Of a stretch of DNA of 64,000 nt, positions 35,792-44,643 are shown in pieces; within the stretch, counting starts at the first letter, position 1, and every line of letters starts with the position of its first letter. The stretch spans positions 186,001-250,000 of the forward strand of contig CAVQYZ010000005.1 in NCBI GenBank assembly GCA_963718405.1, written 5' to 3'. The notes below the pieces were generated by a model. That model saw only the letters and a list, made by a program, of their open reading frames with translations, did no database searches and was not told the DNA's origin. The translations under genes were made by a program, and so were the position numbers. The stretch comes from Bog-756 sp963718405 (GTDB lineage: Bacteria; Actinomycetota; Acidimicrobiia; Acidimicrobiales; RAAP-2).

Positions 35792-37174
35792 ATGAGACCG
35801 AACGTCCTCTATCTGCACTCGCACGACACCGGCCGCTATGTGCAGCCCTACGGGTACCCGGTCCCGACGCCAAACATTCAGCACCTGGCCGACCAGGGTG
35901 TGCTCTTCCGCCAGGCCTTCTGTGCCGCCCCGGTCTGCTCGGGCTCGCGGGCCGCCTTGCTCACCGGCCAGTGCACCCATGCGACAGGGATGCTCGGCCT
36001 GGCGCACCGCGGCTATCGGCTCCACCATCCGGAGCGGCACATCGTCAACGTTCTTCGGCGAGGCCGGCTACTGGACCGGCCTGGTGGGCGAGCAGCACGT
36101 CTCGGCGGATCCGGGCGACCTCGGGTACGACCAGGTCGTCGATCTCGACTCGACGCGGGTGAGCGACGTCGCTCCCGCGGCCACGAAGCTCATCGGCATC
36201 GCGGGCCCAAGAGGCCGACGCCGTTCTTCCTCTCGGTCGGCTTCTTCGAGACGCACCGGGAGTTCTTCGAGCCGTCATCCATCCGCGACGTCCTGTACTC
36301 CCGACCCCCCGAGAACATCCCGGACAACGCTCAGACCCGCCGGGACATGGCGTCGTTCCGGGCCAGTGCCAGAGCGCTCGACCAAGGGGTCGGCACCGTG
36401 CTGAATGCCCTGGAGGAGAACGGGCTGGCGGACAACACTCTGGTGTTCTTGACGACCGACCACGGCCTCGCGTTCCCGGACGCCAAGTGCACCATGTACG
36501 ACCGGGGTATCGGCGTCATGCTTCTGATGCGGGGCCCGGGGGGCTTCGAGCGTGGTCGCGTGTACGACGCGCCGGTGAGCCAACTCGACCTGTATCCGAC
36601 GATCTGTGACGTTGTGGGACTGGAGCACCCGTCGTGGCTCGAGGGAACGTCGCTGCTCCCGCTCGTGCGTGGCGACGTCACCGAGGTCCACGAGGAGATC
36701 TTCGCCGAGGTGACCTACCACGCCGCCTACGAGCCGCAACGAGCCGTTCGTACATCCAGGTACAAGTACATGCGCCGCTACGACGACCAGCATCCCGGGA
36801 AGGTGCTGGCCAACCTGGACGACAGCTTGACCAAGGACGTTCTGTTGGCGGCGGGGTGGGCCGACGTGGACCCGCCGTGGGAGGCACTCTTCGACTTGTG
36901 GCTCGATCCCTCGGAGGGGAACAACCGCATCGACGACCCGACCTTGGCCGCGGTCGCCGAGGACCTCCGCCAGCGGCTGCATGACTGGATGGTGCGGACC
37001 GGGGACCCCCTCATCGATGGACCGGTGCCTCCAGCAGAGGGCACCGTCGTAACACGGTCGACCAGGTCTCGGCCAGCGAACCCACGACACCGCCATCAAT
37101 CCGCAGTCTCACGCACCCGGGGCAAGCTCGGAAATCGACCGAGGCGCCGGACTGAGGCGAATACTTGGGTCTGA
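35792..37174 (+). pseudogene. Sulfatase with two compensating frameshifts
   Basis: Starts MRPNVLYLHSHDTGRYVQPY; APVCSGSRAALLTGQ (Cys49) is the formylglycine site, with Gly in place of the usual Pro of CxPxR. After HIVNVLR the frame shifts (near 36057) to EAGYWTGLVGEQHVSADPGD and DSTRVSDVAPAATKLIGIA, then shifts back near 36205 to KRPTPFFLSVGFFETHREFF. The C-terminal part, with TLVFLTTDHGLAFPDAKCT, is normal. The product as encoded has a scrambled 50-residue segment that includes active-site-proximal residues, so it is probably inactive. It pairs with the divergent sulfotransferase. Confidence 0.8.
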
Positions 37175-37346
37175 ATAGGGGCAACGAGTCCCCACGGGTT
37201 CGAAGGACTGTCTCTACAATCGGACCGGAGTGAGGAATTGCGGTTTTCTCAGGGCGGTGTTCTCGCACGTTCCACCAAGCACGCGTTGTGGGCCACGGTG
37301 GACAGGCGCGGCGGCCGGAAGGCGAATGGGGACTGGCTGTTGGTAG

Positions 37347-37431
37347 TGGGCGGTACCGGGTTCGGACCGATGACCTGCTGCTTGTAAGGCGGATTCGTTA
37401 TGAGGCATCGAGTCACAGGGCGTCGCCGCCC
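37347..37431 (-). pseudogene. tRNA-Val(TAC)-like remnant, 3' half conserved
   Basis: On the minus strand the 3' half is clean: anticodon loop CTTACAA (TAC), the strand GCAG, variable AGGTC, T arm ATCGG-TCCGAAC-CCGGT, acceptor ACCGCCC and discriminator A (37389-37347). The 5' half is degraded, although GGGCGGC (37431-37425) could still pair with the acceptor; total length 85 is too long and the D arm is unrecognisable. A conserved block from anticodon loop to 3' end is the form left by integrases that use tRNA genes as attachment sites. Confidence 0.45.
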
Positions 37432-37696
37432 ATGTCCGTTTTCCGGCTTGACCATGACTATCCAGCCAGGCCGAAAAAACTGCTGTGACTGGATGCGACA
37501 CCCGGACACAGATTTGTTGGGGCATGGGTTGGGATTTAAATGCACGTCGTGCAAGTCCGGGGGTTCCAGATGGCCGAGTCATGGCCGATGTAAACCCGCA
37601 GCTCCCAGACCCCGTTCTGCCGTTCGCGATTCGTACCTCGTATGGCGGCCCGTTATCCCCGCTTGGATGTCAGTAGGGACGGGTCTCCAGCAACAG

Positions 37697-37724
37697 CAGA
37701 GCCCTCCCGGCTGGGAGGGCTCTG
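37697..37724 (-). terminator. 12-base-stem hairpin downstream of the initiator tRNA
   Basis: CAGAGCCCTCCC (37697-37708) pairs perfectly with GGGAGGGCTCTG (37713-37724) around GGCT. It begins 14 bases after the CCA end of tRNA-fMet in the direction of transcription. No U tract. Likely the terminator of the tRNA transcript. Confidence 0.75.
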
Positions 37725-37738
37725 ACCTGGTGTTTCTT

Positions 37739-37815
<77 letters not shown>

Positions 37816-37832
37816 GCGAGGCAGACAACTTA

Positions 37833-40800
37833 TCACTTCACCAGCCGCTGTCGATCAGCCCGCCCGGCCGGGCGCCGCCGGGGACGGAACGGAGGGCGGG
37901 CCGGACGGTCCCGCCCCCCGTGTCCGCTATTTCGAGGCCGACGTGGTCGACGTGTCGAGTGGCGACGTGGCGACGTGGTGGAGGTCGTGGAGGTGGTGGA
38001 GGTCGAAGCGGCGGTGGCGCCGGTCAGCTGCTGTACCTGCTGGAGATAGGACTCCAGGGTGTTGATATCGGTCTGATAGGCGCCCAGATTGCCGGACTTC
38101 AAGTCCTTTTGGGACTGGAGGTAGGCGGCCTGGGCTTCGACGAGCAACGCACGGACCTGCGGCGACAATGTGCCGCTGGTGCTGTTGCCCGGTGCCGTCG
38201 ACACCGGTGCCGCAAACACCTGGGTCAGGGCCGAAGCCAGCGTCGACCCGATCGCCGCCGGGTCATTTCCGTAGACCGCTACGACATCTTGCAGCGCAGG
38301 GATGGCGTTGCGGGAGGACTCGACATAGACGGGCTGGATGTACAGCAGGGAGTCCGCGATCGGGATCATGAGGACGTTCCCCAACAGGACGGATGATCCC
38401 TCCTGGTTCAACAAGGACACCGTCTTCGAGACCTGCGCCTGGGCGTCGATCTTCGCCGCCACGATGGCGGGCCCGTTCACCGGATTGTCCCGCGGCGTCA
38501 CGAACATCTCCAACTTCCCGTACTGGTCGGGGTCGGAGCCGGCGATCATGAACCCGGACAGAGTTTGGATCTGGCTCTGCCCCGATATGGGCACAAAGGC
38601 GTCGAGGAGGTTGAACGACTGGCTCTTCTGGCCCGGCACTTTCAGGACCTGGTAGATGGGTGCCATCCGCACCAGCTGTCCGGTGGAGACCTCCTCGCCC
38701 TGGGCGTTGGTGGTGAGGGTGGTTTGTAGGGCCTGGGACGGTGAGCCCGCACCCGGCGAAGGCGACACGGCCCAGGCGTCGGCACCGCTGTAGAAGGTGG
38801 CGGCGTTGGTCACGTGGTACTTGCCGTACGTTGCGGTCTGCACGGTGAAGATGTCCTCGGGATACCGGAGATGGTTCACCAGTTCGGGACTCATCTTCGA
38901 TTTCGAGGTGAACATCCCCGGGAAGGCCTTCTCGTAGGTCTGGATGATCGGATCGCTCGGGTCCATCACGTAGAACGTCATCTTGCCGGTGTAGGCGTTG
39001 ATGAGCACCTTCACCGAATTGCGGACGTAGTTGAAGTTCTGGTTGAGCCCGCTGGTCGCCGGTAGCGAGCTGGTGTCGGCATTCTGCGCATAGGGGTAGT
39101 TGTCCGTAGTGGTGTAGGCGTCCTGAACCCAGTAGATCCCCCCGTGGAGCAGGACAGGGTACGGATCGGAGTCGAGGCTGAGGAACGGGGCGGCCTTGGC
39201 CACCCGGGCCTGTACCCCCCGATCGAACATCAGGCGCGACTGACTGGTGATCTGGTTGGAGATGAGCAGGTTGAAATCGCTGAACCGGATGGCGAACATG
39301 GCCTGGTCGAAGAAGTTCGAGAGCTGAACCCCCCCGTCCCCGGTGTAGTGGGTCTGGATCGGGGTCCCGTTGGGCAGCTGGTAGTCGTACTCCTGCACCT
39401 TGGTGTTGGCCACCACGTAACCGGTGTTGTTGAGCCCGAAGTACACCGATGGCTGGGTGATGGTCAGGTCGGGACTGTTCGACACGGGGGGAACACCCCC
39501 GACGGAAAACTCCGGTTGGCCGTTATCGCTGGCTACATCGGCCGGCGAGATGATCATGCCGTAGCCGTGGGTGTACTGGAGGGTGGAGTTCACCCAGGAG
39601 TTCGAGGGCAGGTCGTTCTCGTTGATCTCGCGGACGCCCACGACGACCGGGGTCTCTCGCCCGCTGATCTCGTAGCGGTCCACTGCCAGGGTGTTGAACT
39701 GGTACTGGGTCCGGATGTCCTGCAACTTGTCGAACGTCTGCTGGGTCTGGGTCGGGTCCCACAGCCGGACGTTGGCCAGGGTGTCGCTGTTGGCCGACAA
39801 TTCCGCGGCGGTCAGATTGGACGACGCCGGATACTGGACGCTCTTGACATTGTTGACCCCCATGGCCACCCGGGTGGCGTTGATGTTTCGCTGGATGTAG
39901 GGCCGCTCCAGCGTGTTCTGAGCCGGGTTGACCTTGAGGGCCTGCACCGCGGCCGGGTAGATGGTGCCCGCGGTGAGAGCCACCAGAAACCACAGCCCGA
40001 CCCCCAGGATGGGTAGGGCCCATCCCTGGCGGCGAATGTTGTAGATCAGGAGGATGGCCGCGGCCAACGACACCAGGATGAGTAGTTCGAGGGCCGGTAG
40101 CCGGGCGTGGACGTCGGTGTAGTCCGCACCCTGGGAGTAGCCGTTCTGAGACAGGTCCAGATTGAAGCGGGCCAGGTAGTAGCCGACCGCCTTGACCAGG
40201 GCCAGAAGTCCGAGGATGACCGAAATGTGGGCTTTGACCGCCGGGCGCACCCGCGGGCGCGAGCCCTGCATCCGTATCCCACCGTTCAAGTAGTGGCTGA
40301 GCACCGTGACCAAGAGGACCAGGAACAGTGCCACCAGGGCCCAGTGCACCAGGAACTGCTCGAAGGGCAGCGTCATCACGAAGTACGACACGTTGCGGTG
40401 GAACTGCGGGTCCACGGCATCGAACGGGGTGCTGTGGCGGAACAGGATCCAGTTGTTCCACTGGCCGATGGCCTGGGAGCCCACGATGAGCGAGAGCACC
40501 ACGACCACGGCGGCACGGAGCCAACGCGAATAGGGACCGATGATCTCCTGGTAACGCTTCACGAACTCGTCTTCGGCGTCGAGGGACGGTCCCTTGGGCG
40601 CCAGACGCTCCGCCACCATGAGGCTGGCCAGGAGCAGGACGGCGAAGATGACGGCGAAGGTCACCATCAGCCCGGCCTTGATCTCGAAGAGCTTCGCCCA
40701 GACCGAGTGCAGGTCGACCGATGAGAACCACAGAGCGTCGGTGTAGAAGACGGCGAAGGTCCGTAGGGAGGCGAACAGGACTACCAGAATGATGAGAATG

Positions 40801-40868
40801 ACGATGATCCAGCGGCGCCGGCGGTTCGGCGTACGCGGAATCTGGGGGATGTCACTGGGGGGACGCAC
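37833..40868 (-). CDS. UPF0182-family membrane protein with frame-altered C-terminus
   Basis: 1011 residues as read, from a GTG. Cytoplasmic N-terminus IPRTPNRRRR, then about seven transmembrane helices (first WIIVILIILVVLFASL), then a large extracytoplasmic domain with family motifs WVQDAYTTTDNYPYAQ and YVRNSVKVLINAYTGKMTFY. Function unknown; universal in Actinobacteria. An exact 8-base tandem duplication (37961-37976) lies in the Thr/Ser-rich tail: with one copy removed the tail reads TTSPLDTSTTSASK and stops at 37927 (977 residues). As written, an Arg-rich tail extends almost to the tRNA. An error or a real slippage event. Confidence 0.9.
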   Translation of the reverse strand: MRPPSDIPQIPRTPNRRRRWIIVILIILVVLFASLRTFAVFYTDALWFSSVDLHSVWAKLFEIKAGLMVTFAVIFAVLLLASLMVAERLAPKGPSLDAEDEFVKRYQEIIGPYSRWLRAAVVVVLSLIVGSQAIGQWNNWILFRHSTPFDAVDPQFHRNVSYFVMTLPFEQFLVHWALVALFLVLLVTVLSHYLNGGIRMQGSRPRVRPAVKAHISVILGLLALVKAVGYYLARFNLDLSQNGYSQGADYTDVHARLPALELLILVSLAAAILLIYNIRRQGWALPILGVGLWFLVALTAGTIYPAAVQALKVNPAQNTLERPYIQRNINATRVAMGVNNVKSVQYPASSNLTAAELSANSDTLANVRLWDPTQTQQTFDKLQDIRTQYQFNTLAVDRYEISGRETPVVVGVREINENDLPSNSWVNSTLQYTHGYGMIISPADVASDNGQPEFSVGGVPPVSNSPDLTITQPSVYFGLNNTGYVVANTKVQEYDYQLPNGTPIQTHYTGDGGVQLSNFFDQAMFAIRFSDFNLLISNQITSQSRLMFDRGVQARVAKAAPFLSLDSDPYPVLLHGGIYWVQDAYTTTDNYPYAQNADTSSLPATSGLNQNFNYVRNSVKVLINAYTGKMTFYVMDPSDPIIQTYEKAFPGMFTSKSKMSPELVNHLRYPEDIFTVQTATYGKYHVTNAATFYSGADAWAVSPSPGAGSPSQALQTTLTTNAQGEEVSTGQLVRMAPIYQVLKVPGQKSQSFNLLDAFVPISGQSQIQTLSGFMIAGSDPDQYGKLEMFVTPRDNPVNGPAIVAAKIDAQAQVSKTVSLLNQEGSSVLLGNVLMIPIADSLLYIQPVYVESSRNAIPALQDVVAVYGNDPAAIGSTLASALTQVFAAPVSTAPGNSTSGTLSPQVRALLVEAQAAYLQSQKDLKSGNLGAYQTDINTLESYLQQVQQLTGATAASTSTTSTTSTTSPRRHSTRRPRRPRNSGHGGRDRPARPPFRPRRRPAGRADRQRLVK

Positions 40869-40877
40869 CGCTGCAGC

Positions 40878-42701
40878 CTAGACAGCAGAGGGCGTGAGGA
40901 GGCATCGACACCCGGAGTGGGCCGGCGGGTGCCGGTGCCCGGTGGGGAACTCCTCCCCCGGCTGTTGTGAGCCGCTGAGGCTGTTGTCCTCGCAATCGGG
41001 GCACGGGGCGTCACCCGAGCCGGCCACGGCCACCCACTCCAGCGGGGCATCGGCTGCAGTGGCGATGGTCCCGGCCGAAAAGGCCGCCACGACGTGGTCG
41101 CCGGCCAGTCGTTCGATCCGTTCGCCCTTCCACTCCCTGAAGGCCGACCCCACGTGCTCAGCCACCACCGCCTCATCGGCGTCGGTCAGCTCTCCGTCGT
41201 CGGCGGTCAACCGGCGACGGAGGGGCCCGACCACCGACTCGGAGAGATCGTGGGCGATGTGGATCAGGACATCGGCGGCGGGTCCTCCCTTTGACCCGTC
41301 TCCAGCCAGCGAGCCACCGGCGGCGGCGGCCTGTTCCAGGGCCGGCAGCGCCGCGGTGGCATATCCGTCCACCTGCTCGGTCTCATCGGGGAGGAGGTCG
41401 ACCGACCACTTCGACCCGTTCGATCGGAGCTGGTCGAGCAGCTCGTTCTGGCTGTCCTGGAGGGTCCGCTTGAGGCGACGCGACAGGGTGGTGACGATGG
41501 GAGCGATGAGCTCGTCCCGCCGGATGGCCACCGGGTTCCGGTCTTCAGGTGGCCCGTCCTGGTCCTCGTCGGCCGGCTCCTCCTGCTCGGAGGCCACCAC
41601 CCGAGGAGCGCCTTCGGCCTGGTCGGTTCGGCCTTCCGACCCGTCGTCGGGCTCGGGCTCGGGAGCGCCCTCCTCGGACTGGTTGGAAGCGCGGATCTTG
41701 GCGAACAGGGCCTCGACCGGCGATTCGTCGGGCACCCCGGTGGGCTCGGAGTCGGGCTCGGGCCCCGTCGACTCGTCGGAGGACCCCACGGTCGTGTCCT
41801 CCTGCTCCGGCTCGGTCCTTCCGGGTGGTTCGGTGGCGGCCTCTGAGGCCGATCCATCCTCGGGCGAGTCCTCACCGGGCGGAGCAGCCTCCTCCTCGGC
41901 CAGCAACAGTGCGGCCAGCTCCTCGGGGGTTCCCTCATCGGGTCTGGCCGCGGCCTGCCGTCCAGCGGCCTCAGCGGCCAGGCGGGCGTTGTCCTCGGCG
42001 GCGAACAACTCATCGGCGATGGTGTCCACCGACCGCCGGACGTCCTGAACGGTCTCCGACAGCCGCTCGCGGCCGGCGCGCAGCTGTTCGATCTGGGCGT
42101 GGAGCACCTTGCGCCGCTTCGACAGGTCGGCCAGCACCCGGGCCCGCAGGCCCTGGGCCTCCTCCACCATCTGACGGCACTCCTCGCGCGCCTGGGCCAG
42201 CAGCTCTTCGGACTCGAGGCGGGCGGTCTCCAGGCTCGCCGCCACCTGCTGGTCGGTCTGTTGGCGGAGATCGGCCGCCGCCGCCTCGGCCGCCGCGGTC
42301 AGCTCGGCCAGCTCCGCGCCGGTGCGGGACAGGTCCCCTTCGATCTGCTCCTGGGCCTCGGTGAGCCGGCGATGGGACTCGGCCTCGGCTTTGGCCACGA
42401 TCTCTGCCGCGGCCTCGTGGGCGCTGCGGAGCACCCGGGCCGTCTCGGTGCCCAGGGCCTCGGTCAGCGAGGCGTCGTCGAGGACCGGGTTGGCCGCCCG
42501 GTGCTCGGCGTCGGCCAGCTGTTGGAGCAGCTGATTCTCCCGTTCGGCGACCCCCCGCAGGCCCACGGCCAGCGACTCCAGATAGGCCCGTACCTCATTG
42601 GGATCGAAACCCCGTCGCACCGAGCCGAACGTGTGGCGGGCCACATCGTCCGGCGCCAGGTGGGACGAAGAAGTAATGGACTTCAGGCGTTCCTCGGGCA
42701 T
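40878..42701 (-). CDS. DivIVA-domain protein with phage-head-morphogenesis-like C-terminus
   Basis: 607 residues. HTFGSVRRGFDPNEVRAYLE (about 23-42) is the DivIVA/septum-site motif. A coiled coil runs to about residue 230 (LETARLESEELLAQAREECR and similar), then an acidic Glu/Pro/Ser linker to about 400. The C-terminal 200 residues are globular: SAFREWKGERIERLAGDHVV and then DAPCPDCEDN, FPTGHRHPPAHSGCRCLL. The CxxC...HPPxHxGCRC pattern is that of the Mu gpF/SPP1 gp7 head-morphogenesis family. DivIVA proteins mark poles or septa. Downstream of the UPF0182 gene start by 9 bases, same strand. Confidence 0.85.
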   Translation of the reverse strand: MPEERLKSITSSSHLAPDDVARHTFGSVRRGFDPNEVRAYLESLAVGLRGVAERENQLLQQLADAEHRAANPVLDDASLTEALGTETARVLRSAHEAAAEIVAKAEAESHRRLTEAQEQIEGDLSRTGAELAELTAAAEAAAADLRQQTDQQVAASLETARLESEELLAQAREECRQMVEEAQGLRARVLADLSKRRKVLHAQIEQLRAGRERLSETVQDVRRSVDTIADELFAAEDNARLAAEAAGRQAAARPDEGTPEELAALLLAEEEAAPPGEDSPEDGSASEAATEPPGRTEPEQEDTTVGSSDESTGPEPDSEPTGVPDESPVEALFAKIRASNQSEEGAPEPEPDDGSEGRTDQAEGAPRVVASEQEEPADEDQDGPPEDRNPVAIRRDELIAPIVTTLSRRLKRTLQDSQNELLDQLRSNGSKWSVDLLPDETEQVDGYATAALPALEQAAAAGGSLAGDGSKGGPAADVLIHIAHDLSESVVGPLRRRLTADDGELTDADEAVVAEHVGSAFREWKGERIERLAGDHVVAAFSAGTIATAADAPLEWVAVAGSGDAPCPDCEDNSLSGSQQPGEEFPTGHRHPPAHSGCRCLLTPSAV

Positions 42702-42751
42702 TGCCGAAAGCCTACGACGGTCGGTCCTCCAAACTGGTCATCCCGCGTCCC

Positions 42752-43945
42752 CTAAGGGGTTGCGGGGCTCTTGGGAACCGAACCTCCGTGGGCGGCCAGG
42801 ATCTTGAGCACCTGGTCGAGGTTGGAGACGGCGTAGACCTTCAGACCGGGCCGGTCCTCGGACATGGCTGCTTTGTACTCCTGAGGTGGGACGAAGAAGA
42901 TGGTGGCGCCGGCGTTCTCGACGGCGATGGTCTTCTGGGCCACCCCCCCGACGTCGCCCACGTCGCCCTGGGCGTCGATGGTGCCGGTAGCCGCCACGGT
43001 ATGACCGCCGGTCAACGAGCCCGAGTCCAGAACGTCGATGACCCCGAGGGTCATGGCCAGGCCGGCCGAAGGGCCACCGATGTTGGTCACATTGATCGAG
43101 ACCGGGAAGGGATAGGTGAAATCGACCTGGTCCTGCGCATCAACTCCCAGAGTGACCGTGCTGGTCTGGCCGGCGACGTCGATCACCGTTCGTTTCAGCG
43201 CCACCGACACCGGTACCGGCCGGCCGGTACCCCCTCGGAGCACGGTGAGCGTGACGGTCTGTCCCGAGTGGTGGTGGTCCAACGCCGTGGTCAGGGCGGC
43301 TGCGGTCGGCGTGGCCGCGCCATCGACGTCGGTGATCACGTCCCCCACATTGAGCAACGGATAGGCCGGCGTCCCCGGGAAGGTGGCGAAGATCACCGCG
43401 CCGCCGGCGGTAGCGGGGACCTTGTACCCCAGGTGCCTCAGGGCCGCGGCCTTGGCCGCCGTCTCGGCTTGGGACATCTCGAGGTTGCCCTGGGCGTTGA
43501 GCTGTGCGGGGGGCGTGCCCCCGGTTACGTCATCCACCTGTTCGAGGCTGGTGTTGCCCTGCAGTTTGAACCAGAGATACGAGAGGGCGTTGACCCGTCC
43601 GAGTTCGACATCGGTGAGCAGGACCGGGTGGGTGACCGGGTGGCTCTTGTCAGCCGGCACGGTGATGAACTGCTGCACCGACTGGGCCGTACCGGGTTGG
43701 AGGAAGTAGTAGTTGAGGTTGATCCGCGAGGCCACGGCGATGGCCACCACCAGGACGATGAAGATGGCCCAGGGCCATACACGCCGCTTCTTCGCCCGGC
43801 CCGGCGTGCTCGGGCCAGGGAGGCCGCCCGACCCTCCCACCAGTCCCGACTCCGGCCCGGGGGGTCTGGTGCCGCTCCCATCGGTCGGGACTTGCGGGCC
43901 GGGGACGGATGCTGCCGGTTCCACATGGTCATCGTCCACGGTCAT
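42752..43945 (-). CDS. Membrane-anchored PDZ and Lon-type (S16) serine protease, YlbL-like
   Basis: 397 residues. A Pro-rich cytoplasmic start is followed by a transmembrane helix (VWPWAIFIVLVVAIAVASRI), then PDZ (LNVGDVITDVDGAATPTAAA), then the S16 domain with GGPSAGLAMTLGVIDVLDSG (catalytic Ser) and GGVAQKTIAVENAGATIFFV (catalytic Lys). This matches the YlbL/SdrC family. ATG at 43945 follows from the family start; upstream in-frame sequence is antisense of the HEAT gene. Probably processes membrane or secreted proteins. Confidence 0.92.
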   Translation of the reverse strand: MTVDDDHVEPAASVPGPQVPTDGSGTRPPGPESGLVGGSGGLPGPSTPGRAKKRRVWPWAIFIVLVVAIAVASRINLNYYFLQPGTAQSVQQFITVPADKSHPVTHPVLLTDVELGRVNALSYLWFKLQGNTSLEQVDDVTGGTPPAQLNAQGNLEMSQAETAAKAAALRHLGYKVPATAGGAVIFATFPGTPAYPLLNVGDVITDVDGAATPTAAALTTALDHHHSGQTVTLTVLRGGTGRPVPVSVALKRTVIDVAGQTSTVTLGVDAQDQVDFTYPFPVSINVTNIGGPSAGLAMTLGVIDVLDSGSLTGGHTVAATGTIDAQGDVGDVGGVAQKTIAVENAGATIFFVPPQEYKAAMSEDRPGLKVYAVSNLDQVLKILAAHGGSVPKSPATP

Positions 43946-44023
43946 AGTGGTTGGGTGATCACTCCTCGAGCTTCGGATCCATTGGCGTCCGGCCACGCCG
44001 ACGACTCCGGGGAACAGCCTGCC

Positions 44024-44632
44024 ATGGAACCCGGCCGTTTGGAGGTCACCGAACGCCGGCGGGCGGTGGCCCTGGCCGGCCATCTGGGCGATCTCGCCGG
44101 CGCCCGTGCCGGGGTGGCCGATGACGACCCGACTGTCCGGGTCACCGCCCTGGGTGCCCTCGACCGGCTGGGCGTCCTCACCGGTGACGACCTTCGAACG
44201 GCGCTGGCCGATCCGACTCCCCCGGTGCGTCGGCGGGCCTGCGAACTCGCCGCCAAGGTTCCGGCCGTGGACCTGGCCCCCAGCCTCGCCGACCCCGACC
44301 CGTCGGTGGTGGAGATGGCGGCGTGGTCGGTGGGTGAACGGAGGGACGCCGCAGCGGTGCCGGCCCTCATCGAGCTGGCATCGAGCGCGTCGGGCCACCG
44401 CGATCCGCTGTGCCGGGAGGCTGCGGTGGCCGCTCTGGGAGCCATCGGCGACCATGCCGGGCTGGCCGCGGTGATCGCCGCCCTCGAGGACAAGCCGGCC
44501 ATCCGGCGACGGGCGGCGGTGGCCCTGGCCGCCTTCGACGATCCCGCCGTGGAGCCGGCCCTCCGTCGTTGCCTGGACGACCGCGACTGGCAGGTCCGCC
44601 AGGTGGCCGAGGACCTACTCGAGGTGGAGTGA
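44024..44632 (+). CDS. HEAT-repeat protein
   Basis: 202 residues, almost entirely paired helices of 30-32 residue HEAT/PBS-lyase-like repeats: DDDPTVRVTALGALDRLG, DPTPPVRRRACELAA, DPDPSVVEMAAWSVGE, LCREAAVAALGAIGD, KPAIRRRAAVALAAFDDPAV, DRDWQVRQVAEDLL. Likely a protein-binding scaffold, partner unknown. Divergent from the PDZ protease (78 bases) and convergent with mreB (11 bases). The start is the first ATG giving the repeats; no strong ribosome site. Confidence 0.85.
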   Translation: MEPGRLEVTERRRAVALAGHLGDLAGARAGVADDDPTVRVTALGALDRLGVLTGDDLRTALADPTPPVRRRACELAAKVPAVDLAPSLADPDPSVVEMAAWSVGERRDAAAVPALIELASSASGHRDPLCREAAVAALGAIGDHAGLAAVIAALEDKPAIRRRAAVALAAFDDPAVEPALRRCLDDRDWQVRQVAEDLLEVE

Positions 44633-44643
44633 GCGGGTCGGCG

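Larger units (their letters stand above)
37175..37738. other. Non-coding stretch with tRNA-like remnant and hairpin
   Basis: No gene is supported here. Composition changes several times, including AT-richer patches around 37460-37545. It contains the tRNA-Val-like fragment (37347-37431) and the hairpin at 37697-37724, annotated separately. Short frames here that look protein-like, such as RVRTDDLLLV, are antisense translations of tRNA sequence. Confidence 0.5.

Noticed and set aside
37288..37488. Plus-strand frame with RVRTDDLLLVRRIRYEA
   Set aside because: This is the antisense translation of a tRNA-Val-like sequence, a known source of spurious proteins.
42701..44023. Long plus-strand extension upstream of the HEAT-repeat gene
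   Set aside because: Opposite the PDZ/Lon protease, which has intact catalytic motifs; only the part from 44024 has HEAT repeats.
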